A stretch of DNA of 64,000 bases from Alcaligenes parafaecalis (GCF_026344135.1 NZ_JAPKNA010000005.1:248001-312000), one strand, 5' to 3'; positions 26,218 through 35,406 are shown, counted from the stretch's first letter. Numbers and translations: made by a program. The notes: generated by a model not told the origin, from the sequence alone.

Positions 26218-27605
26218 GGTTCTTGCTCGTCAGGCAAAGGCGCACCGCCCAGTGCTTTGTACAAAGCCACAAAGGCCAACACACGGCTGTCTTGCGCCAG
26301 TTCCAGGTCAGCCTGCGCCTTCAAACGGGCACGGCGTGCCTGCAATAAATCCGCCTCGCTGGACAGGCCCAAACCCAGCAAGGTTTTTTGACGTGTCTGG
26401 CTCTGTTCCAGAACTCCATTGGCCTGTTGCAGGGCCTGAATACGACTTTGCTGATTCACCAGCGCCGCCAAGGATTGCTCCACTTCCGACACCGCAGTCA
26501 CCACCGCTTTGCGATAACCCAGCAAGGCCGCATCCAGCTCCCGTTCACTGGCCCGCACACGGGCACGGCGGGCGCCCCAATCCCACAGCGGAATATCCAG
26601 CATGGGGCCAATCGAGGGCACCGAGTCCGTGCTGGTACGCATATTTTGGGTGATGTTGTAGGAATACAGGATGGAGCCACCCAAACGCAGGCGTGGATAC
26701 AAGGCCGAACGCGCTACCCCTAGCTGCGCAGCAGCCTGCAGCACTTCCGCCTGCGCCATGCTGATATCCGGGCGTATACGCACCAGATCAGCGGGTACTT
26801 GGCTCAAGGTAAAGGTTTGCGGCAAACGCGCCTGGGCACTCATGCCCCACAAGAAATCGGGTTGAGAGCGTCCCAGCAGCAGAGCCAAGGCACGGGCAGC
26901 CCGATCCGCACGCTCTTGCATGTTCAAGTACTGGTCTTGGGTCTGAGTCCGGATCAGTTGGGCTTGCTCTACCGCCTCGTAAGATCCCAAATGCGTCTGC
27001 AAACGCACTTGCGCCAAGGACAAGGCCTGCTCATCCAGCCTGGTTGTTTCTTCCAGCAAAGCCTGTTGGCGGCGAGCCTGGGCCAAATCCATATAGTTGC
27101 GTACGACGGCAGCCACCACCGCCACACGCATGCTTTGCAGATCAGCCTGGGCATAGCCCAAATCCGCCATGGCTTTCAGCCGGGCATTTTCCATGGCACC
27201 GAACAAGCCCAGCTCCCACACCATATCCAGGCTGGCATGAAAATACGCATCCTGCGCCGATACGTCCTGCACAGGATGGGCATCGGCATTCAGGGCGGGC
27301 AGAAACTTGCTGCTCCAGCGTTCGGTAATCTGGCGCTCACCCTGGACGCGGCTGACCATTTGAGCCAAATCCAGATTTTGAGCCAAGGCTTCCTGCACCA
27401 GGGCATCGAGCTGAGGGTCGCCCAGCACATGCCACCAGGCACGCAGCTCGACCACCGGCCCTTCATTGGCAATCTGGCTATCCCACTCCAGCTCGCTGGT
27501 ACGCGGCAGTTCAGGGACAAGCGGCGCGAAGCAAGCCGACAGTAAGGCGGCACACAATAGCGCCGGAACAAGACGAAGAATGGACAACAGAGTAGCCACT
27601 CCCAA
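26214..27605 (-). CDS. Outer-membrane efflux lipoprotein, NodT/OprM type
   Basis: TolC-family channel of about 463 residues with a lipobox (LLSAC). Features are WWHVLGDPQLDALVQEALAQ, DLAQMVSRVQGERQITE and SQVPADLVRIRPDISMAQAE (typical RPDI motif), with two long helical repeats and a C-terminal VALYKALGG. It completes a tripartite exporter with the adaptor and ABC proteins. The first codon may be TTG 27605 or GTG 27599; both give a signal sequence. It follows the histidine kinase gene by 90 bases. Confidence 0.85.
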   Translation of the reverse strand: MGVATLLSILRLVPALLCAALLSACFAPLVPELPRTSELEWDSQIANEGPVVELRAWWHVLGDPQLDALVQEALAQNLDLAQMVSRVQGERQITERWSSKFLPALNADAHPVQDVSAQDAYFHASLDMVWELGLFGAMENARLKAMADLGYAQADLQSMRVAVVAAVVRNYMDLAQARRQQALLEETTRLDEQALSLAQVRLQTHLGSYEAVEQAQLIRTQTQDQYLNMQERADRAARALALLLGRSQPDFLWGMSAQARLPQTFTLSQVPADLVRIRPDISMAQAEVLQAAAQLGVARSALYPRLRLGGSILYSYNITQNMRTSTDSVPSIGPMLDIPLWDWGARRARVRASERELDAALLGYRKAVVTAVSEVEQSLAALVNQQSRIQALQQANGVLEQSQTRQKTLLGLGLSSEADLLQARRARLKAQADLELAQDSRVLAFVALYKALGGAPLPDEQEP

Positions 27606-27695
27606 GCACGAAATAAGAGATGGCTACAGCATGCACGGGCCACATTGCGTAGCCGTGCATAAATGATGGAGGAATGATGGAGATGAAGAAGCGGC

Positions 27696-28856
27696 TTAGT
27701 TCGTCGCGTTGCGATTGACCAGCGGAAAGCGCATTTGAACGCTGGCACCGCCTCGGGTAGAGGTGCCTACAAGAACACTGCCACCTTGCTGTTCAACCAG
27801 TGCCTGCACTATCGACAGCCCCAAACCCGAGGCATGGCGCTTGGTGCCGGGTTCCTGCGCAAAACGCTCGAAAGGGCGGTCACGCATGGATTCAGGCAAG
27901 CCCGGTCCCGCATCGCTAATAGCCAGAGTGGCATGCCCCTCGCTGATTTCCAGCGAGATACCTACCCAACGCCCTTGCGCTGCGTAACGCAGGCAGTTTT
28001 CCAGCAAATTACCAATAATCTGCCGCAGGCGATCCGGGTCCACCAGCACGCAAGCCGGTCCATCAGGTAAATCGGCCTCCAGCTCGAAGCCTTTTTCTTC
28101 CAGACGGGCATCGAAACGAGCCAGCTCTTCGGCTACCAAGGGCACCAGATCCAACTGCTCGCAATACAGGGACAAGCGCCCGGCAGATGCCAGCGAAATC
28201 GTATGCAGGTCACTGACCAGACGGCCCAGGTGCAAAGACTGCTGCAACAAACCGTGCATCTCCTGATCGCTGCTGGGAATAACGCCGTCCACAATCGCAT
28301 GCAGACGGGCGCTTAACACGGCCAGGGGAGTGCGCAGCTCATGCGACAAGGAGGCTACCGTCATGCGTCGTTCGCGGTCCAAGGCCTCCAGCGAATCAAT
28401 CATGTGATTGAAGTCGCGCACCATTTCGGCCATTTCACCGCGAGCCTGACCTTCATGCGCACGCACAGTAAAGTCACCTACCGCCACCCGGTTGGCCGCT
28501 TCTGCCATGGACTCCAAGGGCTGCATCACCCGGCGCGATACCCAGAATCCCGACCCCAAACCAAAGGGCAGGCCCACCAACAAGGTAAAGAGCAGCGTCA
28601 GGTATTCGCGGGTCCACGGGTCTCCCTGCCAGTACTCGCCATAAATCTGCATGGCGCGCGGGCCTTCTTCCAAACCCTGCACCACAAGCTGGTCGTACTC
28701 CAGGCGGATATCCGTAGGCAGAGAGCGGTAAAAACGGTCTTCCTCATACCGCCAGAAAAGCAGTTGGGTGATGGCCAGCACAGCCAGGGTCACGACAATG
28801 GCAATGGCGACTGCCAGGCCAAAACGCACCCAAATTCGATCTAGTACTCGCGCCAT
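27696..28856 (-). CDS. Sensor histidine kinase
   Basis: Inner-membrane kinase of 386 residues. Two membrane helices (about 13-35 and 80-105) flank a short periplasmic sensor. A HAMP linker follows (VMQPLESMAEAANRVAVGDF). The dimerisation helix has the phosphoacceptor in SLSHELRTPLAVL. The ATPase domain has N-box QIIGNLLENCLRYA, DAGPGLPE and the G-box ASGLGLSIV. It resembles BaeS-type envelope stress sensors. Its start lies inside the response regulator gene (16-base overlap). Confidence 0.93.
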   Translation of the reverse strand: MARVLDRIWVRFGLAVAIAIVVTLAVLAITQLLFWRYEEDRFYRSLPTDIRLEYDQLVVQGLEEGPRAMQIYGEYWQGDPWTREYLTLLFTLLVGLPFGLGSGFWVSRRVMQPLESMAEAANRVAVGDFTVRAHEGQARGEMAEMVRDFNHMIDSLEALDRERRMTVASLSHELRTPLAVLSARLHAIVDGVIPSSDQEMHGLLQQSLHLGRLVSDLHTISLASAGRLSLYCEQLDLVPLVAEELARFDARLEEKGFELEADLPDGPACVLVDPDRLRQIIGNLLENCLRYAAQGRWVGISLEISEGHATLAISDAGPGLPESMRDRPFERFAQEPGTKRHASGLGLSIVQALVEQQGGSVLVGTSTRGGASVQMRFPLVNRNATN

Positions 28857-29611
28857 AAGCGATAGCCCACTCCACGTACCGCCTCAACCAGTTCACCCTG
28901 GCCCACAACCTGCAATTTGCGTCTCAGTTTGGAGATGTGGGAGTCAATGACGCGCTCCATGGCATTGCTCTCGGGCAGGCATTGTTCAATCAGATAATTA
29001 CGGGAAAAGCAGCGGCGTGGTTGGGCGGCCAGGCAAGCCAGCAAGCGGAATTCCGTTACCGTCAGCGGCAAAGGCACGACACGGTCGCCCTCCACATGCA
29101 CCAGGGCCACATGGTCCTGCTCATCAATTTCCAGACTGCCAACACGAATCCGGGTGCTGGGCGCAACGGCCCCTGTACGACGCAGCACGGCGCGGACGCG
29201 GGCCACCACTTCTGCTGGGTTAAAGGGTTTGATGACGTAATCATCCGCCCCCAGGCGCAGGCCCAGAAGCTTGTCCACATCGTCCGCCAGAGCCGTCACC
29301 AAAATGACTGGGGTTTGACCGGCATTACGAATAGCGCGCAGTACGTCCAGCCCATCCACACCGGGCAAATGAATATCCAACAGGACCATATCCGGGCGCA
29401 GGTCCCGAAACAATTGCAGAGCCTGAAACCCGTCACCCGCAATGGCGGTACGCAAGCCATCGCGGCGCAAATAAGCATCCAGCACGCTGGCAATATCGGG
29501 TTCATCTTCAACCACCAGCACCAGTTTTTGCAGGGTGTTATCGCGTGTGGAAGCTGCGTGTAAGGGGGAGTCGCCAAAAGAATGGCCACTGGCTTTGGGG
29601 GGCAAACTCAT
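28841..29611 (-). CDS. OmpR-family response regulator
   Basis: Regulator of 256 residues. The receiver domain has LVVEDEPDIASVLDAYL, the phosphoacceptor aspartate in MVLLDIHLPGVDGLDVL, and the conserved K in DDYVIKPFNPAEVV. The C-terminal winged helix (about 160-255) has LTVTEFRLLACLAAQ and VDSHISKLRRKLQ-like sequence. It leads the export operon, so it probably controls that operon. Unusually long N-terminus (about 30 residues before the receiver). Confidence 0.93.
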   Translation of the reverse strand: MSLPPKASGHSFGDSPLHAASTRDNTLQKLVLVVEDEPDIASVLDAYLRRDGLRTAIAGDGFQALQLFRDLRPDMVLLDIHLPGVDGLDVLRAIRNAGQTPVILVTALADDVDKLLGLRLGADDYVIKPFNPAEVVARVRAVLRRTGAVAPSTRIRVGSLEIDEQDHVALVHVEGDRVVPLPLTVTEFRLLACLAAQPRRCFSRNYLIEQCLPESNAMERVIDSHISKLRRKLQVVGQGELVEAVRGVGYRLWREY

Positions 29612-30010
29612 AAAGTCTCTGTGTCCTAATCCCTGCTAGGCGGTGCCCCGGAACAGGGGCAAAAGGTGCGTGAAAAGGCCGATCCCAACACAGCCCATTT
29701 AGTACACCGCAGTACGCCGCAGACGGCTGGGTGGATGATACACCTGCCCGAAATACTCTGTCCAACAGCGCTAAAGGCCCGTATTTAAAAACATTTATTA
29801 ACTTTTTTCTGCGGCCCGATCGCAGAATTTTCATCCGCAGCGTTTCTACTTACCGCTATGATCAGGAGGAATGCCCCATCAATAGTAAAAAGCTATTCAT
29901 TCACTAAAATCATTTGATTTAACTATTTCGACCAAGGCAAGTAGACTGATCCTAACTTCTTAAAACGACCCGCCCCCCTCGGTTCGGGTCAGCTTCAACG
30001 GAGAATCACA
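29612..30010. other. Divergent intergenic region (response regulator / catalase)
   Basis: This 399-base region holds the promoters of both units. Besides the OxyR-like site, a small GC hairpin (TGCCCC with GGGGCA, 29644-29661) lies in the leader of the response regulator gene, and an AT-rich block spans 29880-29930. No gene is seen. Confidence 0.6.
29882..29918 (+). promoter_or_regulatory. OxyR-like binding site upstream of catalase
   Basis: The first half is a perfect ATAG-N7-CTAT (29882-29896), the OxyR half-site consensus. At the expected 7-base spacing a second, degenerate half follows (CTAA-N7-TGAT). It lies about 100 bases before katA, where OxyR would activate transcription under peroxide stress. 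Confidence 0.55.
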
Positions 30011-31453
30011 ATGAGCAACAAAACCCTGACGACCGCCGCCGGCCGCCCTGTTGAGGAGAATCAGAACTCCATGACAGCCGGACCTCGTGGTCCCGTCCTG
30101 ATGCAGGATTATTGGTTACTGGAGAAGCTGGCTCACTTTGACCGTGAACGTATCCCGGAGCGCGTCGTGCACGCCAAGGGCTCGGGCGCTTTCGGTACCT
30201 TTACCGTGACGCACGACATCAGCCAGTACAGCATGGCCAAGGTCTTCAAGCCAGGCAGCAAAACCCCCGTTTTCTTACGTTTTTCCACCGTAGCTGGTGA
30301 AGCAGGAGCCGCCGATGCAGAACGCGACGTTCGAGGATTTGCCCTCAAATTCTATACAGAAGACGGAAACTGGGACCTCGTGGGCAATAACACTCCTGTC
30401 TTCTTTATACGGGATCCACTGAAGTTCCCCGACTTCATCCACACACAGAAACGCGACCCTCGCAGCCACCTGCGCAACATGAGCGCCGCCTGGGATTTCT
30501 GGTCCCTGTCGCCCGAATCCCTGCACCAGGTCACCATCCTGATGAGCGACCGCGGTTTGCCCTGTAACCTGCGTCAGCAACATGGCTTTGGTTCACACAC
30601 CTACAGTCTGATCAACGACAAGGGCCAGCGTCACTGGGTGAAGTTCCACTTCAAATCCCAGCAAGGCATTGCCAACTACACCAACGAAGAAGCCGCCAAA
30701 GTCGTCGGACAAGACCGCGAAAGCTCGCAGCGTGATCTGTACGAGAACATCGAAAAAGGCAACTTCCCCCGCTGGGCGCTGCGGATTCAAATCATGACCG
30801 AAGAGCAGGCGCGCACCTACCACATCAACCCCTTTGATGTGACCAAGGTCTGGCCACATGGCGATTTCCCGCTGATCGACGTGGGCACGCTGGAGTTGAA
30901 CGAGAACCCCACCAACTACTTCGCACAAGTGGAACAAGCGGCTTTCACGCCTGCCAACCTGGTGCCCGGTATTGGTCACTCACCCGACCGCATGCTGCAA
31001 GGCCGTATCTTTTCCTACGGCGACACCCAGCGCTACCGCCTGGGCGTAAACCACGGCCTGCTGCCTGTAAACGCGCCTCGTTGCCCGTTCCACAGCTACC
31101 ACCGCGATGGCGCCATGCGTACTGGCGACAATAACGGCGGCACGCTGAACTACGAACCCAATAGCCAGGGCGAATGGCAACAGGCTCCCCGCAGCGAACC
31201 ACCTCTGGCACTGGACGGCCAGCCTGCAGATCACTGGGATCACCGCGTGGACGATGATTACTACTCGCAGCCCGGCAATCTGTTCCGCCTGTTCAACGAC
31301 GAGGAAAAACAGCGTCTGTTCAGCAATATTGCCGACGCCATGGCCGGTGTTCCCAAGGAAATCATCGAACGTCAATTGGGCCACTTCACGAAAGCCGACC
31401 CTGCTTACGGTGCCGGTGTGAAAGCGGAACTGACAAAACGCGGTCAGCTTTAA
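30011..31453 (+). CDS. katA: Catalase, small-subunit heme type
   Basis: Monofunctional catalase of 480 residues that splits hydrogen peroxide. The catalytic histidine is in RVVHAKGSGAFG (about H54), the distal asparagine in LVGNNTPVFF, and the proximal heme tyrosine in RIFSYGDTQRYRLG (about 337). The length is that of the small-subunit NADPH-binding clade. GGAGA lies before the ATG, an OxyR-like site upstream, and a terminator 30 bases after the stop. Confidence 0.96.
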   Translation: MSNKTLTTAAGRPVEENQNSMTAGPRGPVLMQDYWLLEKLAHFDRERIPERVVHAKGSGAFGTFTVTHDISQYSMAKVFKPGSKTPVFLRFSTVAGEAGAADAERDVRGFALKFYTEDGNWDLVGNNTPVFFIRDPLKFPDFIHTQKRDPRSHLRNMSAAWDFWSLSPESLHQVTILMSDRGLPCNLRQQHGFGSHTYSLINDKGQRHWVKFHFKSQQGIANYTNEEAAKVVGQDRESSQRDLYENIEKGNFPRWALRIQIMTEEQARTYHINPFDVTKVWPHGDFPLIDVGTLELNENPTNYFAQVEQAAFTPANLVPGIGHSPDRMLQGRIFSYGDTQRYRLGVNHGLLPVNAPRCPFHSYHRDGAMRTGDNNGGTLNYEPNSQGEWQQAPRSEPPLALDGQPADHWDHRVDDDYYSQPGNLFRLFNDEEKQRLFSNIADAMAGVPKEIIERQLGHFTKADPAYGAGVKAELTKRGQL

Positions 31454-31483
31454 ACCCTGACCGGGCTGTTTAAGCCATCAAAG

Positions 31484-31523
31484 AATCGGCTCCCCATCTA
31501 CAATCGGGGAGCCGATTTTTTTT
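31484..31523 (+). terminator. Rho-independent terminator after catalase
   Basis: A 12-base stem (31484-31495 with 31506-31517) with a 10-base loop, followed by a run of T. Confidence 0.9.
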
Positions 31524-31557
31524 GCACTGGCCCTGCGTTTTCCTACCGAGCCCCACT

Positions 31558-31947
31558 ATGAAATTTGGCTATACGATCATCTACGTTCCCGATGTCAGCC
31601 AGGCACTGGACTACTTCAACCGCGCTTTTGGTTTGTCCACCAAAATGCTGCATGAAACCGGGCTGTACGGCGAACTGGAAACCGGCCAAACCACCTTGGC
31701 CTTTGCAGCGGAAATGTTGGCCTATATGAACTACCCCAAAGGGCATTTGTCGACTCACGCATCAGACGTGCCACTGGCCATTGAAATCGCCCTGGTCTGC
31801 GACGATGTGCCTGCCGCTCATGCCAAGGCATTGGCAGAAGGGGGCACAGAACTGGCGCCGCCGCAGGACAAGCCTTGGGGGCAGGTGGTGTCTTACGTAC
31901 AGACGCCAGAGCGGGTTGTGGTGGAGTTGTGTACGCCGGTTAAGTAA
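31558..31947 (+). CDS. VOC superfamily (glyoxalase/bleomycin resistance-like) protein
   Basis: Small metal-dependent fold protein of 129 residues with two beta-alpha-beta-beta-beta units, starting FGYTIIYVPDVSQALDYFNRAFG and ending with VVSYVQTPERVVVELCTPV. An in-frame start 12 codons upstream lies inside the catalase terminator, so the ATG at 31558 is preferred. Reaction not assignable; the family includes isomerases, dioxygenases and binding proteins. Confidence 0.85.
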   Translation: MKFGYTIIYVPDVSQALDYFNRAFGLSTKMLHETGLYGELETGQTTLAFAAEMLAYMNYPKGHLSTHASDVPLAIEIALVCDDVPAAHAKALAEGGTELAPPQDKPWGQVVSYVQTPERVVVELCTPVK

Positions 31948-32068
31948 GATCGACAGGTTTGACGGCGAATACCTATGTGCACCGTAGCCGACATCAAGCA
32001 GGCAACTTCCCAATGTAAACATCACTACCAGCCTCAAAACCTGTCTTGGCCCTCACAAAACAAGCCAC

Positions 32069-32581
32069 TTAATACCAGTACTTGGGCCAGGCTTGCTTAT
32101 GACCCAAGTTGTTGATCACCAAAGCGATCACCACCAACACGATAGAGCCCAGCAAAGAGGGCACAAACAAGTAAGACCAAGAGGCCTCGCCTGCCAGCAG
32201 GATCACCAAAGGATCCGCTCCGGCAGGCGCATGCAAAGTACGACTAGCGTGCATCAAAGCGATGGCCAAGCCCACCGCCAGCCCCATTTCTAAGGGCCCT
32301 GCGCCTACATATTTCGCAATCACCACCCCCACCAGACTGGCAATGAAATGCCCACCGATCACGCTGCGTGGCTGCGCCAAGGGCGAGTCAGGTGCTGCGA
32401 ACAACAGGGCACAGGTCGCTCCGAAGGGCGCCATCATCAAGGGCAAGCCAAACTGCTGCGTTAAATAGGCAATCACCATGATGCCTATGGTTCCCCCCAG
32501 AAAACTGAACAAAACCTGCTTGCTTTGTGGCCGTGGCGGCAGTACACCGCCCCCTTGAATTCGAGAAAAAATAAAGCGCAT
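32069..32581 (-). CDS. HPP family integral membrane protein
   Basis: Membrane protein of 170 residues with four to five hydrophobic helices and the HPP-family blocks APFGATCALLFAAPDSPLAQ, GGHFIASLVGVV and LHAPAGADPLVIL. The motif that names the family (HPP) reads HAP here. HPP proteins have been linked to nitrite transport in some organisms, but the role here is open. The TTG four codons upstream is rejected in favour of the ATG at 32581, which has GGAG upstream. It is divergent from a TetR gene with a palindromic operator in between. Confidence 0.85.
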   Translation of the reverse strand: MRFIFSRIQGGGVLPPRPQSKQVLFSFLGGTIGIMVIAYLTQQFGLPLMMAPFGATCALLFAAPDSPLAQPRSVIGGHFIASLVGVVIAKYVGAGPLEMGLAVGLAIALMHASRTLHAPAGADPLVILLAGEASWSYLFVPSLLGSIVLVVIALVINNLGHKQAWPKYWY

Positions 32582-32600
32582 CCTGGGCTCCAAAAATAAA

Positions 32601-32618
32601 ATAGACCGATCGGTCTAT
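32601..32618. promoter_or_regulatory. Perfect 18-base palindromic TetR operator
   Basis: ATAGACCGATCGGTCTAT is self-complementary over all 18 bases and matches the AGACC/GGTCT style of TetR-family operators. It sits 20 bases from the HPP gene start and 75 from the TetR gene, so one repressor could control both. Confidence 0.8.
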
Positions 32619-32692
32619 CTACTGGCGTGTACAATAATCACTCTGCCTGACGCTGTCAAACTTTCTCCGGCCAATTTGTTGAGTCAAGAACG

Positions 32693-33244
32693 ATGAAAAA
32701 CACCAAGCGCGATACGATTTTGGAAACGGCGTTGCGCCTTTTCAGCCAGTATGGCTACGGCAATGTCGGGATTGAACGCATCATCTCCGAGTCCGATGTG
32801 GCCCGCATGACGGTTTACAAACAATTTGGCACCAAAGATGGCCTGATCAAGGAAACCCTGGACCTGCGGCATCGCAATTTCATGGAAAATTTACTCCAGT
32901 ATCTGGAGCCGCATGAACGCTATCAGGACAAGATTCAGGCGCTGTTCCAGTGGCATCAAAGCTGGTTCCAGTCACCGGATTTTCATGGCTGCATGTTCAT
33001 CAAGGCATCGGAAGAATTCGGGGCGGTGAACCCTCAGCCTTGCGCGATTGCACAAGAGCACAAGCTAGCTATCTTGGCACTGATAGAAGCGATTTTGCAG
33101 GAGCCTTTTGGTGACAAGGCCCACCAGCAAGCTTTGCTGGTTTTCATCTGCTTGGAAGGCCTGATCGTCCACGCCAACATGTTCCCCGGCAAGGATCTGA
33201 CTCAAGAGATTTTCAAGGCTTTACAGCCTTTGCTGACGCGCTGA
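32693..33244 (+). CDS. TetR/AcrR family transcriptional regulator
   Basis: Repressor of 183 residues. The N-terminal helix-turn-helix (about 8-55) reads ILETALRLFSQYGYGNVGIE, then SDVARMTVYKQFGTKDGLI. The C-terminal ligand domain has FHGCMFIKASEEFG as in the TetR_C_16-like branch. It is divergent from the HPP gene and most likely binds the 18-base palindrome between them, controlling itself and the HPP protein. Confidence 0.92.
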   Translation: MKNTKRDTILETALRLFSQYGYGNVGIERIISESDVARMTVYKQFGTKDGLIKETLDLRHRNFMENLLQYLEPHERYQDKIQALFQWHQSWFQSPDFHGCMFIKASEEFGAVNPQPCAIAQEHKLAILALIEAILQEPFGDKAHQQALLVFICLEGLIVHANMFPGKDLTQEIFKALQPLLTR

Positions 33245-33326
33245 GCAGAGCACGTCAAAAGATGCTCTCGTGCTAGCTGCGGCTCTACCACCATAAGCGT
33301 GATTCACGCCATCGTCACTCATCACG

Positions 33327-33369
33327 AAAAACACCCCAAAGCCTGAGCTGGAAGCCAAGCGTTGGGGTG
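33327..33369 (-). terminator. Terminator after the Bug binding-protein operon
   Basis: Stem of eight bases (33332-33339 with 33362-33369) whose minus-strand reading is followed by five T. It lies 30 bases past the stop of the gene at 33400-34371. Confidence 0.7.
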
Positions 33370-33399
33370 CACGGAATGTTTTCTTTGCTGCTCTACGTT

Positions 33400-34371
33400 T
33401 TACTGCTGCAAATACCCCGATTCCTTGATGATGGGCCCCCAGGTATCCAGATCATCCTGAACAATGCGGGACAGCTCCTGCGCACTACCCGATTCGGGTC
33501 GAAAGCCAATCGGCACAATCGCGCTTTCAATGCGCGGCAGCTTGGCCACTTCATTAAAGGCATCCTGGAACTGTTTGACCATCTCCGGCTCCATGCCCAG
33601 CGGGGCAAAAATCCCCATCCAGCCCGAAGCCTTCAGATCGCCGTAACCCATCTCTACAAAGGTAGGCACATCCTTGAGGATAGGCAGACGCTCTGCACCC
33701 GTAATCCCCAGAACTCGAACCGAGCCAGCAGCAACGTGTTCGGTAATCATGCCCACAGCATCCACACCGGCAGGAATATGGTCACCCAGCAGGTCATTGA
33801 TCAAGGGAGCGCCCCCTTTGTAGGGCACGGGGGACATCTGGATATCGTTCTTCTTGGCAATGCTGTAGCCAATGAACTGGGGGGCGCTGCCGGGGGCGGG
33901 AATGCCATAGTGGCCGTACTTTTCCGGTTCTTTGCGCACCAGTTCCACGTACTCCTGCAAGGTATTGGCAGGCGTGGTTTTACCCACCACAAAGATATGC
34001 TCGAACTTGGCGATGACCGCAACCGGCGCAAAGTCCTTCATGGGATCGTAGGTGACCGTTTTCACCGTCAAAGGCAAGGTGGTCATCATGTGATTATTGG
34101 CGACCAATAGCACCGAGCCATCGGTAGGCGAGCGCAAAAAGCCTTGAGCAGCCACCTGCCCGCCCGCGCCTGCGCGGTTATCCACCACCACATTCACACC
34201 CAGCTTTTCACGCAGTTGTTCGGCATACACCCGCGCGACGGCATCCGCTGTTCCCCCTGCCGGATAGCCCACGACCAACCGTATGGTGTCCGGCAATTTG
34301 CTGGCAACAGACATGCCTGTTGCCAATGCCAAAGCCGTCCCCAGCAAAACCTGCGCCCATTTCTTTTTCAT
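33400..34371 (-). CDS. Bug family tripartite tricarboxylate transporter substrate-binding protein
   Basis: Periplasmic binding protein of 323 residues with a signal peptide (about 1-24, ending SVASK) and Bug family blocks IRLVVGYPAGGTADAVARVY, VVVDNRAGAGGQVAA and PTFVEMGY. Bug proteins are strongly expanded in Alcaligenaceae and bind carboxylates or amino acids. No TctA/TctB membrane genes are adjacent, so it acts with a distant transporter or as a sensor. It is the last gene of a four-gene operon, 30 bases after the ornithine-cyclodeaminase-like gene. Confidence 0.93.
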   Translation of the reverse strand: MKKKWAQVLLGTALALATGMSVASKLPDTIRLVVGYPAGGTADAVARVYAEQLREKLGVNVVVDNRAGAGGQVAAQGFLRSPTDGSVLLVANNHMMTTLPLTVKTVTYDPMKDFAPVAVIAKFEHIFVVGKTTPANTLQEYVELVRKEPEKYGHYGIPAPGSAPQFIGYSIAKKNDIQMSPVPYKGGAPLINDLLGDHIPAGVDAVGMITEHVAAGSVRVLGITGAERLPILKDVPTFVEMGYGDLKASGWMGIFAPLGMEPEMVKQFQDAFNEVAKLPRIESAIVPIGFRPESGSAQELSRIVQDDLDTWGPIIKESGYLQQ

Positions 34372-34401
34372 TACTTGTCTCCCTACCTCTTGATGACGCT
34401 A

Positions 34402-35406
34402 TTAAAGTTCTACTACTCGTCCATTCCCTTGTGCGGCATGACGGCTGAACAAGGCGGCTGCCGTCAGTACATCCTCGAATGCCAGGCCCAAGGATTTAAA
34501 AATCGTGATTTCTTCATTGTTGATGCGACCTGCGGCTTGCCCCTCCAGGACGGCACCCAGCTCATTCAACTCGGTATCCGCCGACAAGTAAGCCTGCTTG
34601 CACGCATTCAAGAACTCGCCCGATTCATTGCGAGTCGATTGCGCACGGTCCACAAACAAGCGGCCTGCCGTCATGGTGGGTCCATCCAGTTCGCTGCTGG
34701 CAGGTGTGCTGGAACCCATGGCGGTGATGTGCGTCCCAGGGCGCAGCCATTCGCGCTTCAAGACAGGTGTGGCAGAGCTGGTGGCCGTCAGTACCATATC
34801 CGAATGGGACACAGCTTCCTGAGCCGAGACTCCGGCTATCAAGGGGCAATCCAGATACGCCTGAGCTTCCTCAATAAAATGCTGCGCCGACTGTGCGGAG
34901 CGAGTAATCACAAACACTTTGCTCAAGCGACGCACTTGCGCCACGGCGCGCAACTGCCACAAGGCCTGATGTCCGCCGCCGAACAAGGTCAGCACGCTGG
35001 CATCCGGTCGCGCCAGCATGTCGGTGGCCAGGCCACTGACAGCAGCAGTGCGCAAGGCCGTCACGCTGCTGGCGTCCAGAATGGCGCGCGTCTCGCCGGT
35101 CAAGCCGCTCATCAAGAGCACGCAGCCTTGATGGGGGTCTTTACCCAAGCGCACATTATCTGGAAACAGGGTGCCCATCTTGGCGCCGTACAAAGGCTCG
35201 GGATAAATCTCGGGCATGTCGATGCAGGCGGGCATCATGCCCAGAAAGCCGCTGGACAAATTACTACGCACAATCGTGCGCAAGGGCTGGTCAATACGCC
35301 CTTGCTGCATGGCGATAAAACCCTGACGCATCAGATCAATCGCCGCCCCCATATCCAGCCCCTCGTACACTTCCTGGGCTTTTGCTACATAAACGCTTAG
35401 CTGCAT
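34402..35406 (-). CDS. Ornithine cyclodeaminase/mu-crystallin family protein
   Basis: NAD(P)-dependent enzyme of 334 residues. Family blocks are YGAKMGTLFPDN, ILDASSVTALRTAAVSGLAT, the Rossmann start VLTLFGGGHQALWQLRAV, and HITAMGSSTPASSELDG. Members catalyse ornithine cyclodeamination or reduce imines and 2-oxo acids (for example EutC-like and alanine dehydrogenase-like types). The ATG at 35406 overlaps the stop of the preceding PLP gene by ten bases. An upstream extension of the frame lies entirely within that gene and is rejected. The pairing with a threonine-dehydratase-like gene recalls eutB-eutC of ectoine catabolism. Confidence 0.88.
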   Translation of the reverse strand: MQLSVYVAKAQEVYEGLDMGAAIDLMRQGFIAMQQGRIDQPLRTIVRSNLSSGFLGMMPACIDMPEIYPEPLYGAKMGTLFPDNVRLGKDPHQGCVLLMSGLTGETRAILDASSVTALRTAAVSGLATDMLARPDASVLTLFGGGHQALWQLRAVAQVRRLSKVFVITRSAQSAQHFIEEAQAYLDCPLIAGVSAQEAVSHSDMVLTATSSATPVLKREWLRPGTHITAMGSSTPASSELDGPTMTAGRLFVDRAQSTRNESGEFLNACKQAYLSADTELNELGAVLEGQAAGRINNEEITIFKSLGLAFEDVLTAAALFSRHAAQGNGRVVEL

